From Croceimicrobium sp965658965 (GTDB taxonomy: Bacteria; Bacteroidota; Bacteroidia; Flavobacteriales; Schleiferiaceae): DNA of 25,284 nt. The notes beneath the pieces are model-generated. The model was not told the origin of the DNA and did no database searches. It worked only from the letters and a program-made list of their open reading frames with translations. A program made the translations under genes and the position numbers. The number at the start of each line of letters is the position of its first letter. Position 1 is the first letter of the stretch. The stretch is taken from the NCBI GenBank assembly GCA_965658965.1, contig CBFHVV010000040.1, positions 1-25,284 of the forward strand, in the 5' to 3' direction. This document shows positions 6,826 to 14,507 of the stretch, in pieces.

Positions 6826-8637
6826 ATGGAAAATTATATCGTCTCCGCTCGTAAATATCGTCCGCAAGTATTCGACGAAGTTGTTGGTCAAAGTCACGTT
6901 ACCAACACACTCTTTAATGCCATTCAGAATAATCATCTGGCGCAAGCCCTTTTGTTTACTGGCCCGCGAGGTGTTGGCAAAACAACTAGCGCTCGTATTT
7001 TGGCGAAATTAATTAATGCGGATGATCATGAATCTGGAGATGACGATTATTCCTTCAATATCTTTGAATTGGATGCGGCATCGAACAATTCGGTCGACGA
7101 TATTCGGAGCCTAATCGATCAGGTACGCTTTGCCCCGCAGCGGGGTAAGTATAAGGTATACATTATTGATGAGGTGCACATGCTCTCGCAACAGGCTTTT
7201 AATGCTTTTCTTAAAACATTAGAAGAACCGCCCAAACATGCCATATTCATCTTGGCGACGACCGAGAAACACAAAATTATCCCTACCATTTTAAGTCGCT
7301 GCCAGATTTATGATTTTAAGCGAATATCGGTAGAAGACATAATTAAGCACCTACAAAAGGTTGCAGAAAAAGAAAATATTCAAACGGAAGAACAGGCTTT
7401 GCGCATTATCGCTCAAAAGGCAGATGGCGCACTAAGAGATGCTCTATCAATTTTTGACCGTATTGCTTCTTATTCAGGTTCTTCCATAAGCTATCAGGAT
7501 GTAATTGATAACTTAAGAGTTTTAGACTACGACTATTATTTCCGCAGCCTGGACTTGGTTTTGAAGGACGACAAAGCTGGCCTTTTTACGATATTCGATG
7601 AGATTTTAGAAAATGGCTTTGATGGCCACATCTATATCAATGGCCTAGCAGCCCACTGTCGTGATCTGTTGGTTTGCCAAAACCCCAGCACCTTAAAACT
7701 TCTGGAGGTGGGTAAAGAAGTGCAGAGTCGTTATGAAAGCCAAGCGAAAGCAGTAAATGCTTCGTTTCTCTTGCGCGCTTTAAAAATTATCTCTGAAGCG
7801 GATGTTCGCTATAAAAGTAGCAGCAATTCGCGGCTTTTAGTGGAGTTGCTTTTAATGGAACTAGCCGCCACTTGGAGTAAATTGACTAATCCAGGCGAAA
7901 AAAAAAAGCCTAAACTAGAACAAGAGGCTTCCGCGCACCACCCCGACAGGAATGCCAAGACAGCTAAAAATACTGCTGCTCAGAGCGCATCTCCCGTAAA
8001 GGGTGAAGAAAAAGCAGCTAGCCCAGCAAAGGAAAGTGCCCCGAAAGACCAAGATCTTAAGCCCACTACCCAATTAGCCAAGAACGGAGCCAGTAGTACT
8101 GATAATCTGACTACTAAAGCTATAGAAAAGCCAAAAGCCTCTGCTCCTACTGCCTTAAAGAGAAAATCTGCTTTTTCAATTTCTCAAACTTTAGAAGGTA
8201 AAAGTCCCCTAGGCAAAAAAGAGGGAGACGCAGAAGAAGAAGATCTAGATGCCCCGGTGGTAGGCAAGCCTCAGGATGTTTTTGACCTTGAAAATTTGCA
8301 AAAAGCGTGGCTCTTATTTTTAGAAAAAGCAAAAGCAGAAAGGCAGAGAGTAACCCTCGCTACTTTAAGCGATAAGCCCTTGGCGGTAGATGGGTCACAG
8401 GTGACATTAACATTAGATAATAATATTCAGGAGCAAAGCTTTAATGCAATAAAACGCGACTTGCTCTTCTTTTTACGTGAAAAGCTGAATAATTATGCCC
8501 TTAGCATTTCCATAAAAATAGTGGAAGGCACTCAGAAACTGGAACCTTATTCCCCCCAAGAAAAGTACCAATACCTACTAGAAAAGAATCCCCTACTGGA
8601 GCAATTACGCACCGACTTAAATTTGGAAATCAAATAA
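6826..8637 (+). CDS. dnaX: DNA polymerase III clamp-loader subunit gamma/tau
   Basis: DnaX is the ATPase of the clamp loader that places the beta clamp on DNA. This 603-residue protein has Walker A GPRGVGKTT (46-54), Walker B VYIIDEVHML (DE at 115-116), sensor 1 LATTEKHK (143-150) and the SRC arginine-finger motif (157-159). Domains II-III run to about 355. A charged low-complexity linker (about 358-480, Lys/Ala/Pro/Glu) and a C-terminal domain (about 485-603, LQKAWLLFLEKAK onward) follow. ATG 6826 is chosen over GTG 6820 because relatives start MENxxVSARKYRP. The usual four-cysteine zinc module after Walker A is missing: residues 61-80 have no Cys. A ten-A run at 7898-7907 marks the domain III/linker border and may produce a short gamma form. 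Confidence 0.96.
   Translation: MENYIVSARKYRPQVFDEVVGQSHVTNTLFNAIQNNHLAQALLFTGPRGVGKTTSARILAKLINADDHESGDDDYSFNIFELDAASNNSVDDIRSLIDQVRFAPQRGKYKVYIIDEVHMLSQQAFNAFLKTLEEPPKHAIFILATTEKHKIIPTILSRCQIYDFKRISVEDIIKHLQKVAEKENIQTEEQALRIIAQKADGALRDALSIFDRIASYSGSSISYQDVIDNLRVLDYDYYFRSLDLVLKDDKAGLFTIFDEILENGFDGHIYINGLAAHCRDLLVCQNPSTLKLLEVGKEVQSRYESQAKAVNASFLLRALKIISEADVRYKSSSNSRLLVELLLMELAATWSKLTNPGEKKKPKLEQEASAHHPDRNAKTAKNTAAQSASPVKGEEKAASPAKESAPKDQDLKPTTQLAKNGASSTDNLTTKAIEKPKASAPTALKRKSAFSISQTLEGKSPLGKKEGDAEEEDLDAPVVGKPQDVFDLENLQKAWLLFLEKAKAERQRVTLATLSDKPLAVDGSQVTLTLDNNIQEQSFNAIKRDLLFFLREKLNNYALSISIKIVEGTQKLEPYSPQEKYQYLLEKNPLLEQLRTDLNLEIK
7898..7918 (+). promoter_or_regulatory. Candidate programmed slippage/frameshift site in dnaX
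   Basis: Ten consecutive A residues (7898-7907) encode E-K-K-K in the main frame (GAA AAA AAA AAG, residues 358-361). A one-base gain in the transcript, or a -1 ribosomal shift, gives K-A then TAA at 7911-7913. A one-base loss, or +1 shift, gives S-L-N then TAG at 7916-7918. Either slip would release a ~362-residue protein holding the full ATPase and clamp-loader part. A 6-base-pair stem (aagcct 7906-7911, aggctt 7925-7930) overlaps the site. The main frame itself is uninterrupted. Confidence 0.65.
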
Positions 8638-8791
8638 TTGCCAATGGGGTAATTAAGTCACTAAAAGTCGCTTCTAAGATAAGTTCAGGTAGCTGATTTG
8701 CAATGATAAGAAGTCGCACTAAAGACTAATTAGTATATACCTAATTAGCAAATCAATAGCTTTTTTCATTCCAGATTCCCGATAAAATTCT
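8638..8791. repeat. Nested inverted repeats between dnaX and icd
   Basis: The outer arms are agct + gatttgc (8691-8701) and gcaaatc + agct (8748-8754, 8758-8761). Inside them, the 8-base palindrome ctaattag occurs twice, at 8726-8733 and 8741-8748, separated by seven bases. Six T residues follow at 8761-8766. It may form the dnaX terminator (long loop, weak) or an operator region upstream of icd. The rest of the gap shows no gene. Confidence 0.4.
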
Positions 8792-8799
8792 TAATTTTG
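8792..8799 (+). promoter_or_regulatory. Likely -7 promoter element of icd
   Basis: TAATTTTG followed by CACCCC matches the Bacteroidota TAnnTTTG element and its usual start-site context. Transcription would start near 8806, leaving a leader of about 100 bases. The leader can form an imperfect 10-base-pair stem (taaacgacca 8809-8818 with tggccgttta 8846-8855) and a small ccgc/gcgg hairpin (8860-8873). No good -33 TTG is seen. Confidence 0.5.
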
Positions 8800-8905
8800 C
8801 ACCCCGTTTAAACGACCAATAGCTTTAGCCTCACCTCTCATTTGCTGGCCGTTTACGTCCCGCTTCCTTGCGGAAAAATTATAGTTAAATCGAGAATAAA
8901 TATCT

Positions 8906-11125
8906 ATGTCCGACAAAATGAAAATCATCTACACCCTTACTGATGAAGCACCTGCTTTAGCAACCCGCTCTTTTTTACCCTTGGTAGAGAGTTTCGCCAA
9001 AGCGGCCCAAATTGACGTTGAGACCAGAGATATTTCATTGGCAGCTAGAATTTTAGCCCTATTCTCGGATCGACTAGAAGAAGATCAAAAAGTTGATGAT
9101 CACTTAGCGGAACTGGGGGAAATCGCGAAAAGCCCAGAGGCAAACATTATCAAGCTTCCCAATATTAGTGCATCATTGCCCCAATTAAAAGCGGCAATTG
9201 CCGAATTACAAAGCCAAGGTTATAATCTTCCAGACTATCCTGATAGCCCGACTAGTAAAGAGGAAAAAGAATTTAAACGCCGTTACGACTCCGTAAAAGG
9301 TAGTGCCGTGAACCCAGTATTACGCGAAGGTAATTCTGATCGTCGTGCTCCTAAGGCAGTAAAAGAGTACGCAAAAAAACATCCTCATTCGATGGGCCAA
9401 TGGTCCAAAAACTCTCTTTCACATGTGGCGAGCATGCAGGAAGGAGACTTTTATGCGAGTGAAAAATCAGTTTGTCTTCCGAATGAAACCACAGTTAACA
9501 TCCAGCATATCAATGCGTCTGGGGAGACAACTTTATTAAAAGAAGGTATTCATCTGCAGGAAGGTGAGATTATCGACTCTTCCTTTCTTAGTGTCTCTGC
9601 CCTTCACAGCTTTATTCACCAGCAGATTGCTGATGCGAAAGCTAAAGGTGTACTTTTTTCGGTACACTTGAAAGCTACGATGATGAAGGTGTCAGATCCG
9701 ATAATCTTCGGGCATTTTGTAAAAGCCTTTTTCAAACCAGTATTTGAAAAACATGGAGACACGCTTAGTCAATTAGGAGTAAACCCTAACAATGGCTTAG
9801 CAGTGCTGATTAATGCTATCGCAAAATTAGATCAAGACAAGCAAAAAGAAATAGAAGCCGATATTCAAGCATGCTATGCGGATGGCCCAGATTTAGCCAT
9901 GGTTAATTCGCATAAAGGTATTACCAATCTTCATGCTCCAAATGATGTGATAATCGATGCCTCGATGCCCGCTATGATCAGAACCTCTGGTCAAATGTGG
10001 AATAAACATGATCAGTCACAGGATACAAAGGCAATAATCCCTGATCGATCTTATGCGGGTGTTTATCAAAAAACAATAGACTTCTGTCGCGAAAATGGGG
10101 CTTTTGACCCTACGACCATGGGGAGCGTAAGTAATGTAGGTTTGATGGCTCAAAAGGCTGAAGAATACGGATCGCATGATAAAACCTTTGAGGTGCCGGC
10201 AAATGGGACTATGCAGGTGGTAGATCAGTCGGGGAAAGTGTGGATGGAGCACCAAGTAGAAAAAGGAGATATCTGGCGCATGTGCCAGGTTAAAGATGCA
10301 CCTATTAGAGACTGGGTAAAATTAGCAGTAAACCGAGCTAAAGCTACGGGAACTCCTGCTGTATTTTGGTTAGATGAAAACCGTGCTCACGACAATCAGT
10401 TACGTGAAAAAGTAAACCTCTACTTAAAAGACCACAATACCGAGGGACTGGAATTACCCATACTATCACCAGAAGAAGCAACTAATTTTAGCTTAAAAAG
10501 AGCGAAAGAAGGTAAGGATACTATTTCTGTTACCGGAAACGTCTTGCGCGATTATCTTACCGATTTATTCCCTATTTTAGAAGTAGGTACCAGTGCAAAA
10601 ATGCTCAGTATCGTTCCTCTAATGAATGGCGGTGGGCTTTTTGAAACAGGTGCGGGTGGTTCTGCTCCAAAGCACGTACAGCAATTTGTGGAAGAAGGCC
10701 ATTTACGCTGGGATTCTTTAGGTGAATTTTTAGCTCTCGCAGCTTCACTAGATCACTTGGGTTTTAATAGCCAAAATCCTAAAGCTTCCGTTTTAGCAGA
10801 AACCTTAGATGAAGCTACGAGCAAGTATTTAGACGAAAACAAATCTCCATCACGTAAAGTGAAGGAAATAGATAACCGCGGTAGTCACTTTTACCTTTGT
10901 ATGTACTGGGCAGACGCATTAGCCCAGCAAAATAAAGACCTCGACCTGCGTGCTTATTTTACTCCATTGGCTGCAGAAATGCTAGCTAATGAAGAGACGA
11001 TTGTAAAGGAATTATTAGATGCACAAGGGAGCCCCATTAATATTGAGGGCTATTACTACCCTAAGGAAGATCTTGTGCGTGCCGCCATGCGCCCGAGTAA
11101 AACCCTAAATGCCTTGATAAAATAA
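8906..11125 (+). CDS. icd: Monomeric NADP-dependent isocitrate dehydrogenase
   Basis: This enzyme converts isocitrate to 2-oxoglutarate and CO2 with NADP in the TCA cycle. The 739-residue length and segments place it in the monomeric (IDH-II) family, unrelated in length to the ~420-residue homodimeric enzyme. Segments: IIYTLTDEAPALATRSFLP at the N-terminus, NPVLREGNSDRRAPKAVK at 136-153 (substrate binding), LKATMMKVSDPIIFGHFVKA at 255-274 with the conserved catalytic-region lysine, DASMPAMIRTSGQMWN, and NRGSHFYLCMYWADALA near the C-terminus (nucleotide-binding side). It has no signal peptide and is cytoplasmic. ATG 8906 is used; a second Met is at residue 5. The following peptidase gene starts one base after the icd stop, implying cotranscription. 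Confidence 0.97.
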   Translation: MSDKMKIIYTLTDEAPALATRSFLPLVESFAKAAQIDVETRDISLAARILALFSDRLEEDQKVDDHLAELGEIAKSPEANIIKLPNISASLPQLKAAIAELQSQGYNLPDYPDSPTSKEEKEFKRRYDSVKGSAVNPVLREGNSDRRAPKAVKEYAKKHPHSMGQWSKNSLSHVASMQEGDFYASEKSVCLPNETTVNIQHINASGETTLLKEGIHLQEGEIIDSSFLSVSALHSFIHQQIADAKAKGVLFSVHLKATMMKVSDPIIFGHFVKAFFKPVFEKHGDTLSQLGVNPNNGLAVLINAIAKLDQDKQKEIEADIQACYADGPDLAMVNSHKGITNLHAPNDVIIDASMPAMIRTSGQMWNKHDQSQDTKAIIPDRSYAGVYQKTIDFCRENGAFDPTTMGSVSNVGLMAQKAEEYGSHDKTFEVPANGTMQVVDQSGKVWMEHQVEKGDIWRMCQVKDAPIRDWVKLAVNRAKATGTPAVFWLDENRAHDNQLREKVNLYLKDHNTEGLELPILSPEEATNFSLKRAKEGKDTISVTGNVLRDYLTDLFPILEVGTSAKMLSIVPLMNGGGLFETGAGGSAPKHVQQFVEEGHLRWDSLGEFLALAASLDHLGFNSQNPKASVLAETLDEATSKYLDENKSPSRKVKEIDNRGSHFYLCMYWADALAQQNKDLDLRAYFTPLAAEMLANEETIVKELLDAQGSPINIEGYYYPKEDLVRAAMRPSKTLNALIK

Positions 11126-11126
11126 T

Positions 11127-11837
11127 ATGCGGAAAGCGAGCTGGCTTGCATTGGTGTTACTCTTAAGCTCTTTTGCTAATTATAGCTTTAAGGAGCCGCC
11201 TCGTTATTCCAAAAGCGATTTACTCGGAGACATCAACCCCGCTCGTCATCACGACTTTAAAAAACTTCGTTCCAAATACACCACTAAAAGTAGTGCTTAC
11301 TTGCGCGATGAAGTTTATGATGCTTTTAAAGATATGTGGAAGGCCGCTAGAAAGGACGATATCTCCTTAATTATTGTCTCCGCTACGAGAAATCGTTCTT
11401 ATCAAAGTGGCATTTGGAATCGCAAGTGGAACAGCTTTGGTGGTGAAGAAAATTCTCGGGCCGAACGCATCTTACAGTATAGCTCCATGCCCGGCACCAG
11501 TCGCCATCACTGGGGCACCGATTTCGATTTAAATGCTTTAGAGAACAGCTATTTCGAAAGTGGTGAAGGACTTAAGGTATATCAATGGCTAAAAACTCAT
11601 GCAGCCGAATTTGGCTTTTATCAACCTTATATTGCCTATAATGATTATCGTGAGCAAGGCTATCGTGAGGAAAAATGGCATTGGTCCTATTTCCCTCTTG
11701 CTTCTAAATTTCAAAGAGCCTATAATCATCTGATTAACTATGAAGATTTAAAAGGCTTTGCAGGCGATGAGAACGCTTTACGCTTAAAGGTTATTGATGC
11801 CTATGTGAATGGTGTGGACGCTTGGCCTAAGCAGTAA
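11127..11837 (+). CDS. Exported VanY-type D-alanyl-D-alanine carboxypeptidase (M15 family)
   Basis: This 236-residue protein has a hydrophobic N-terminal export signal (MRKASWLALVLLLSSFANYS). The M15 zinc-peptidase motifs are intact: S-R-H-H-W-G-T-D-F-D at 125-134, giving the zinc ligands His127 and Asp134 (family pattern SxHxxGxAxD, with Asp in place of the usual Ala), and E-E-K-W-H-W at 181-186, with catalytic Glu and third zinc ligand His185. SATRNRSYQ at 85-93 is the typical preceding strand. The family trims D-Ala from peptidoglycan stem peptides in the periplasm. The gene begins one base after icd stops, so translation may be coupled, although no functional link to isocitrate metabolism is evident. 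It is followed by an 87-base gap before the exporter operon. Confidence 0.88.
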   Translation: MRKASWLALVLLLSSFANYSFKEPPRYSKSDLLGDINPARHHDFKKLRSKYTTKSSAYLRDEVYDAFKDMWKAARKDDISLIIVSATRNRSYQSGIWNRKWNSFGGEENSRAERILQYSSMPGTSRHHWGTDFDLNALENSYFESGEGLKVYQWLKTHAAEFGFYQPYIAYNDYREQGYREEKWHWSYFPLASKFQRAYNHLINYEDLKGFAGDENALRLKVIDAYVNGVDAWPKQ

Positions 11838-11924
11838 GAGAACGATTACTAGTCGAGCAAGAAATGCCACTAGAACGCTCTTATTTTTACTTATCTTAGC
11901 GCACACTCTGAAAAAACACACTCC

Positions 11925-13175
11925 TTGAAACGAAATCAATCTATTGCTCTCGTCGCTACCATCCTTATTATTCTTGCAGCCTGGTTTGGTCTGCAGGGCG
12001 ATGACAATCAAGAACGCGATATCACAACTACCGCCTTTGTTGCCGATTTTAAAGACTTAGTTACTAGCTCTGGAGAGCTAATGGCCGAAAATTCGGAAGA
12101 TATCAACGGCCCCAGTAATTCTCGTCAATACGGGCTCTATAACATTAAAATATCTGATTTAGTGGCGGAAGGCACTTATGTAGAAAAGGGTGACTTTGTA
12201 GCTCAGTTAGATAAAACAGAATTGAGTTCTAAACTTAATGACTTGCTTACCGAATTCGATAAAGCACAGAGTATTTATACTCAAACGCAATTAGACACTA
12301 CCCTAGAAATGCGTGAAAAACGCAGCGAATTAGAGTCCTTGGTATTTGACATTAAGCAGAAAAAAATTGAAATAGAGCAGAGTATCTACGAACCACCTGC
12401 AACTATTCAAAGGCTAAAACTAGACTTAGAAAAACTTGAGCAAAGCTTAGATCAGAGCAAAGACAATTACATCATTAAGCAGAAGCAAAGTCGCGCCAAA
12501 ATGGTAGAAGCGGGTGCGACCCTGGCTCAAACACGCAGCAAATTATCAAACTTGCAAGAGCTGGAAAAAGAGTTCCGCATTATCGCTCCTAAAAAAGGAA
12601 TGGTAATTTATAAACGCGAATGGGGCGGACGAAAACGTAAAACAGGCTCCACCATCTCACCTTGGGACCCAGGCGTTGCCACCCTACCCGATCTTAGCGA
12701 GATGCAGAGTAAAACTTATATTAACGAGGTAGATATCCGCAAAGTAAAACAAGGACAAAAAGTAATCTTAGGCTTAGATGCTTTTCCTGATGCATCCCTT
12801 ACGGGAGAAGTGATTGATGTAGCCAATGTTGGTGAAGATCGCGAAGACTCGGATTCAAAGGTTTTTGAAATAATTATCGGGGTAAACGAAAGTGATAGTA
12901 CCTACCGTCCGGGAATGACCACAAGTAATGAAATAATCACGAAGACCTTAGAGCAAGTGTTACAAGTACCGCTTGAAGCTATTTTTAATCAAGAAGGAAT
13001 AACCTTTGTTTATCGCAAAGATGGTGTTGGCATTAGTAAACAAGAAGTTAAAATTGGTGCAAGCAACGATGAGTTCGCAGTAATTGAAGAGGGTCTAAAA
13101 GAAGCAGATGAAGTTTTTCTTACCGAACCAAGTTCTGCCCTAGAGACTGAGATCACCCTACTAAGTGCTTCCTAA
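11925..13175 (+). CDS. HlyD/MacA-type periplasmic adaptor (membrane fusion) protein
   Basis: This 416-residue protein has one N-terminal membrane segment (about 7-23, IALVATILIILAAWFGL), a short barrel/lipoyl half-motif (GLYNIKISDLVAEGTYVEKGDFVAQLD, 69-95), a long alpha-helical coiled coil (about 95-210, KSELESL/EKLEQSLDQ heptads), then the second lipoyl half (IIAPKKGMVIY) and beta-barrel domains (TYINEVDIRKVKQGQKV; YRPGMT). Such adaptors join an inner-membrane ABC permease to a TolC channel. The frame has no ATG upstream of the membrane segment after the stop at 11871-11873, so TTG 11925 is the likely start. Its stop codon directly abuts the permease ATG, and the third gene overlaps the second, so the three are one operon. 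Confidence 0.92.
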   Translation: MKRNQSIALVATILIILAAWFGLQGDDNQERDITTTAFVADFKDLVTSSGELMAENSEDINGPSNSRQYGLYNIKISDLVAEGTYVEKGDFVAQLDKTELSSKLNDLLTEFDKAQSIYTQTQLDTTLEMREKRSELESLVFDIKQKKIEIEQSIYEPPATIQRLKLDLEKLEQSLDQSKDNYIIKQKQSRAKMVEAGATLAQTRSKLSNLQELEKEFRIIAPKKGMVIYKREWGGRKRKTGSTISPWDPGVATLPDLSEMQSKTYINEVDIRKVKQGQKVILGLDAFPDASLTGEVIDVANVGEDREDSDSKVFEIIIGVNESDSTYRPGMTTSNEIITKTLEQVLQVPLEAIFNQEGITFVYRKDGVGISKQEVKIGASNDEFAVIEEGLKEADEVFLTEPSSALETEITLLSAS

Positions 13176-14507
13176 ATGGAGCGCATTCTCATAAACTTAG
13201 GCATCGCCTTTGAAGCCATCTTGGCCAATAAGGTACGCTCAATACTTACGGCACTGGGAATTATTTTTGGTGTGGCCGCGGTAATTACCATGCTTGCAAT
13301 TGGTAAAGGAGCCCAAGTAGAAATCCTCAAGCAAATAGAATTAGTCGGTGTCAACAATATCGAGGTAAAACCTATTGTTGAACAGAGTGAGTCGGAAATA
13401 GGGCAAGAACAAAGTGCGCAGAAAGAGAAAAAACTTTTTTCCAAAGGCCTCGACCTTAAAGACGCAAAAAGTATCATGACGGTTTTACCTACGATTAAAG
13501 CAATTAGTCCCGAAATTGTAATCGACACTTATGTTATCAATGCTGGTCGTCGCCGCACCGCAAAGCTCATCGGTATTAAGCCTGCCTATTTTGAAGTATC
13601 CAATATTGAACTAAAAAGTGGCCAACTTTTTAGCGAAGCACACAGTGAAAACAAAGAAGCCGTTTGCATTATCGGGAGCGGAATTAAAAAGAAGCTTTTC
13701 CCCGGCACCAAGGCGCTGGGACAGAAAATTAAAGTAGGAAAGCAGTGGCTCACAATTATTGGTATTACCAAAGGAATAACATTAAGCAGCAAAGCTCAAG
13801 AAAACCTCGGCATCCGCGATTATAATATGGATATCTACGCACCTATCAACACAATTTTAAGTAGATATATCGATCGTGCTAAATTGCGCGAAGAAAGCGG
13901 GGGGTCAATGCGATTTAGTGATGATGAAGAGGCGGAAGTACGCAGCTTTAATAATTACCACCAAATTGATCGTTTAGTGGTGCAGGTGGAGGATAGTGAG
14001 TATTTAGGTAGTACCGCTTCGGTTATTAGCCGGCTTTTAAAAAGGAAGCACAATGAAGTGGTTGATTTTGAAGTTATCATTCCTCAGCAATTACTGGAGC
14101 AGCAACAGCGCACCAAAGATATTTTCAATTTAGTTTTAAGTGCCATTGCTGGTATCTCCCTCTTGGTGGGCGGTATTGGAATTATGAATATTATGTTGGC
14201 TTCGGTTTTAGAACGGACACGAGAAATTGGAACGCGCTTAGCCATTGGAGCCAAGAAGCAAGACATTATCCAACAATTTTTAATGGAGGCTTTGCTAATC
14301 AGTTTAAGCGGAGGCACTATTGGAGTCCTACTCGGACTACTCGCTTCCTATCTGGTCTCCACCTTTGCCAATATCGAAACCATTGTTAGTGCTTACTCCA
14401 TTCTTTTATCTTTTGGAGTAGCCTCTGTAACTGGTTTAATTTTCGGACTATCACCTGCTCGCAAGGCGGCCGAGAAAAACCCCGTAGAATCACTCCGCTA
14501 TGAATAA
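13176..14507 (+). CDS. MacB/FtsX-type ABC transporter permease without ATPase domain
   Basis: This 443-residue protein starts directly with a membrane segment (about 20-45, RSILTALGIIFGVAAVITML), followed by a large periplasmic MacB-type domain (about 46-310) and three C-terminal membrane segments (about 318-342, 375-395, 404-424). The FtsX hallmark loop RTREIGTRLAIGAKKQDI and the tail PARKAAEKNPVESLRYE are present. MacB of E. coli has an N-terminal ATPase domain. Here it is absent and no separate ATPase gene is seen next to the operon, so an ATPase encoded elsewhere must drive it. The ATG follows the adaptor's stop codon with no spacing, and the stop overlaps the start of the channel gene. 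The substrate is unknown; lipids, peptides and antibiotics are all exported by relatives. Confidence 0.93.
   Translation: MERILINLGIAFEAILANKVRSILTALGIIFGVAAVITMLAIGKGAQVEILKQIELVGVNNIEVKPIVEQSESEIGQEQSAQKEKKLFSKGLDLKDAKSIMTVLPTIKAISPEIVIDTYVINAGRRRTAKLIGIKPAYFEVSNIELKSGQLFSEAHSENKEAVCIIGSGIKKKLFPGTKALGQKIKVGKQWLTIIGITKGITLSSKAQENLGIRDYNMDIYAPINTILSRYIDRAKLREESGGSMRFSDDEEAEVRSFNNYHQIDRLVVQVEDSEYLGSTASVISRLLKRKHNEVVDFEVIIPQQLLEQQQRTKDIFNLVLSAIAGISLLVGGIGIMNIMLASVLERTREIGTRLAIGAKKQDIIQQFLMEALLISLSGGTIGVLLGLLASYLVSTFANIETIVSAYSILLSFGVASVTGLIFGLSPARKAAEKNPVESLRYE

Noticed and set aside
13172..13528. 118-codon minus-strand open frame over the permease start
   Set aside because: The plus strand encodes the MacB/FtsX N-terminus and its start abuts the adaptor stop; the antisense frame has no motif.
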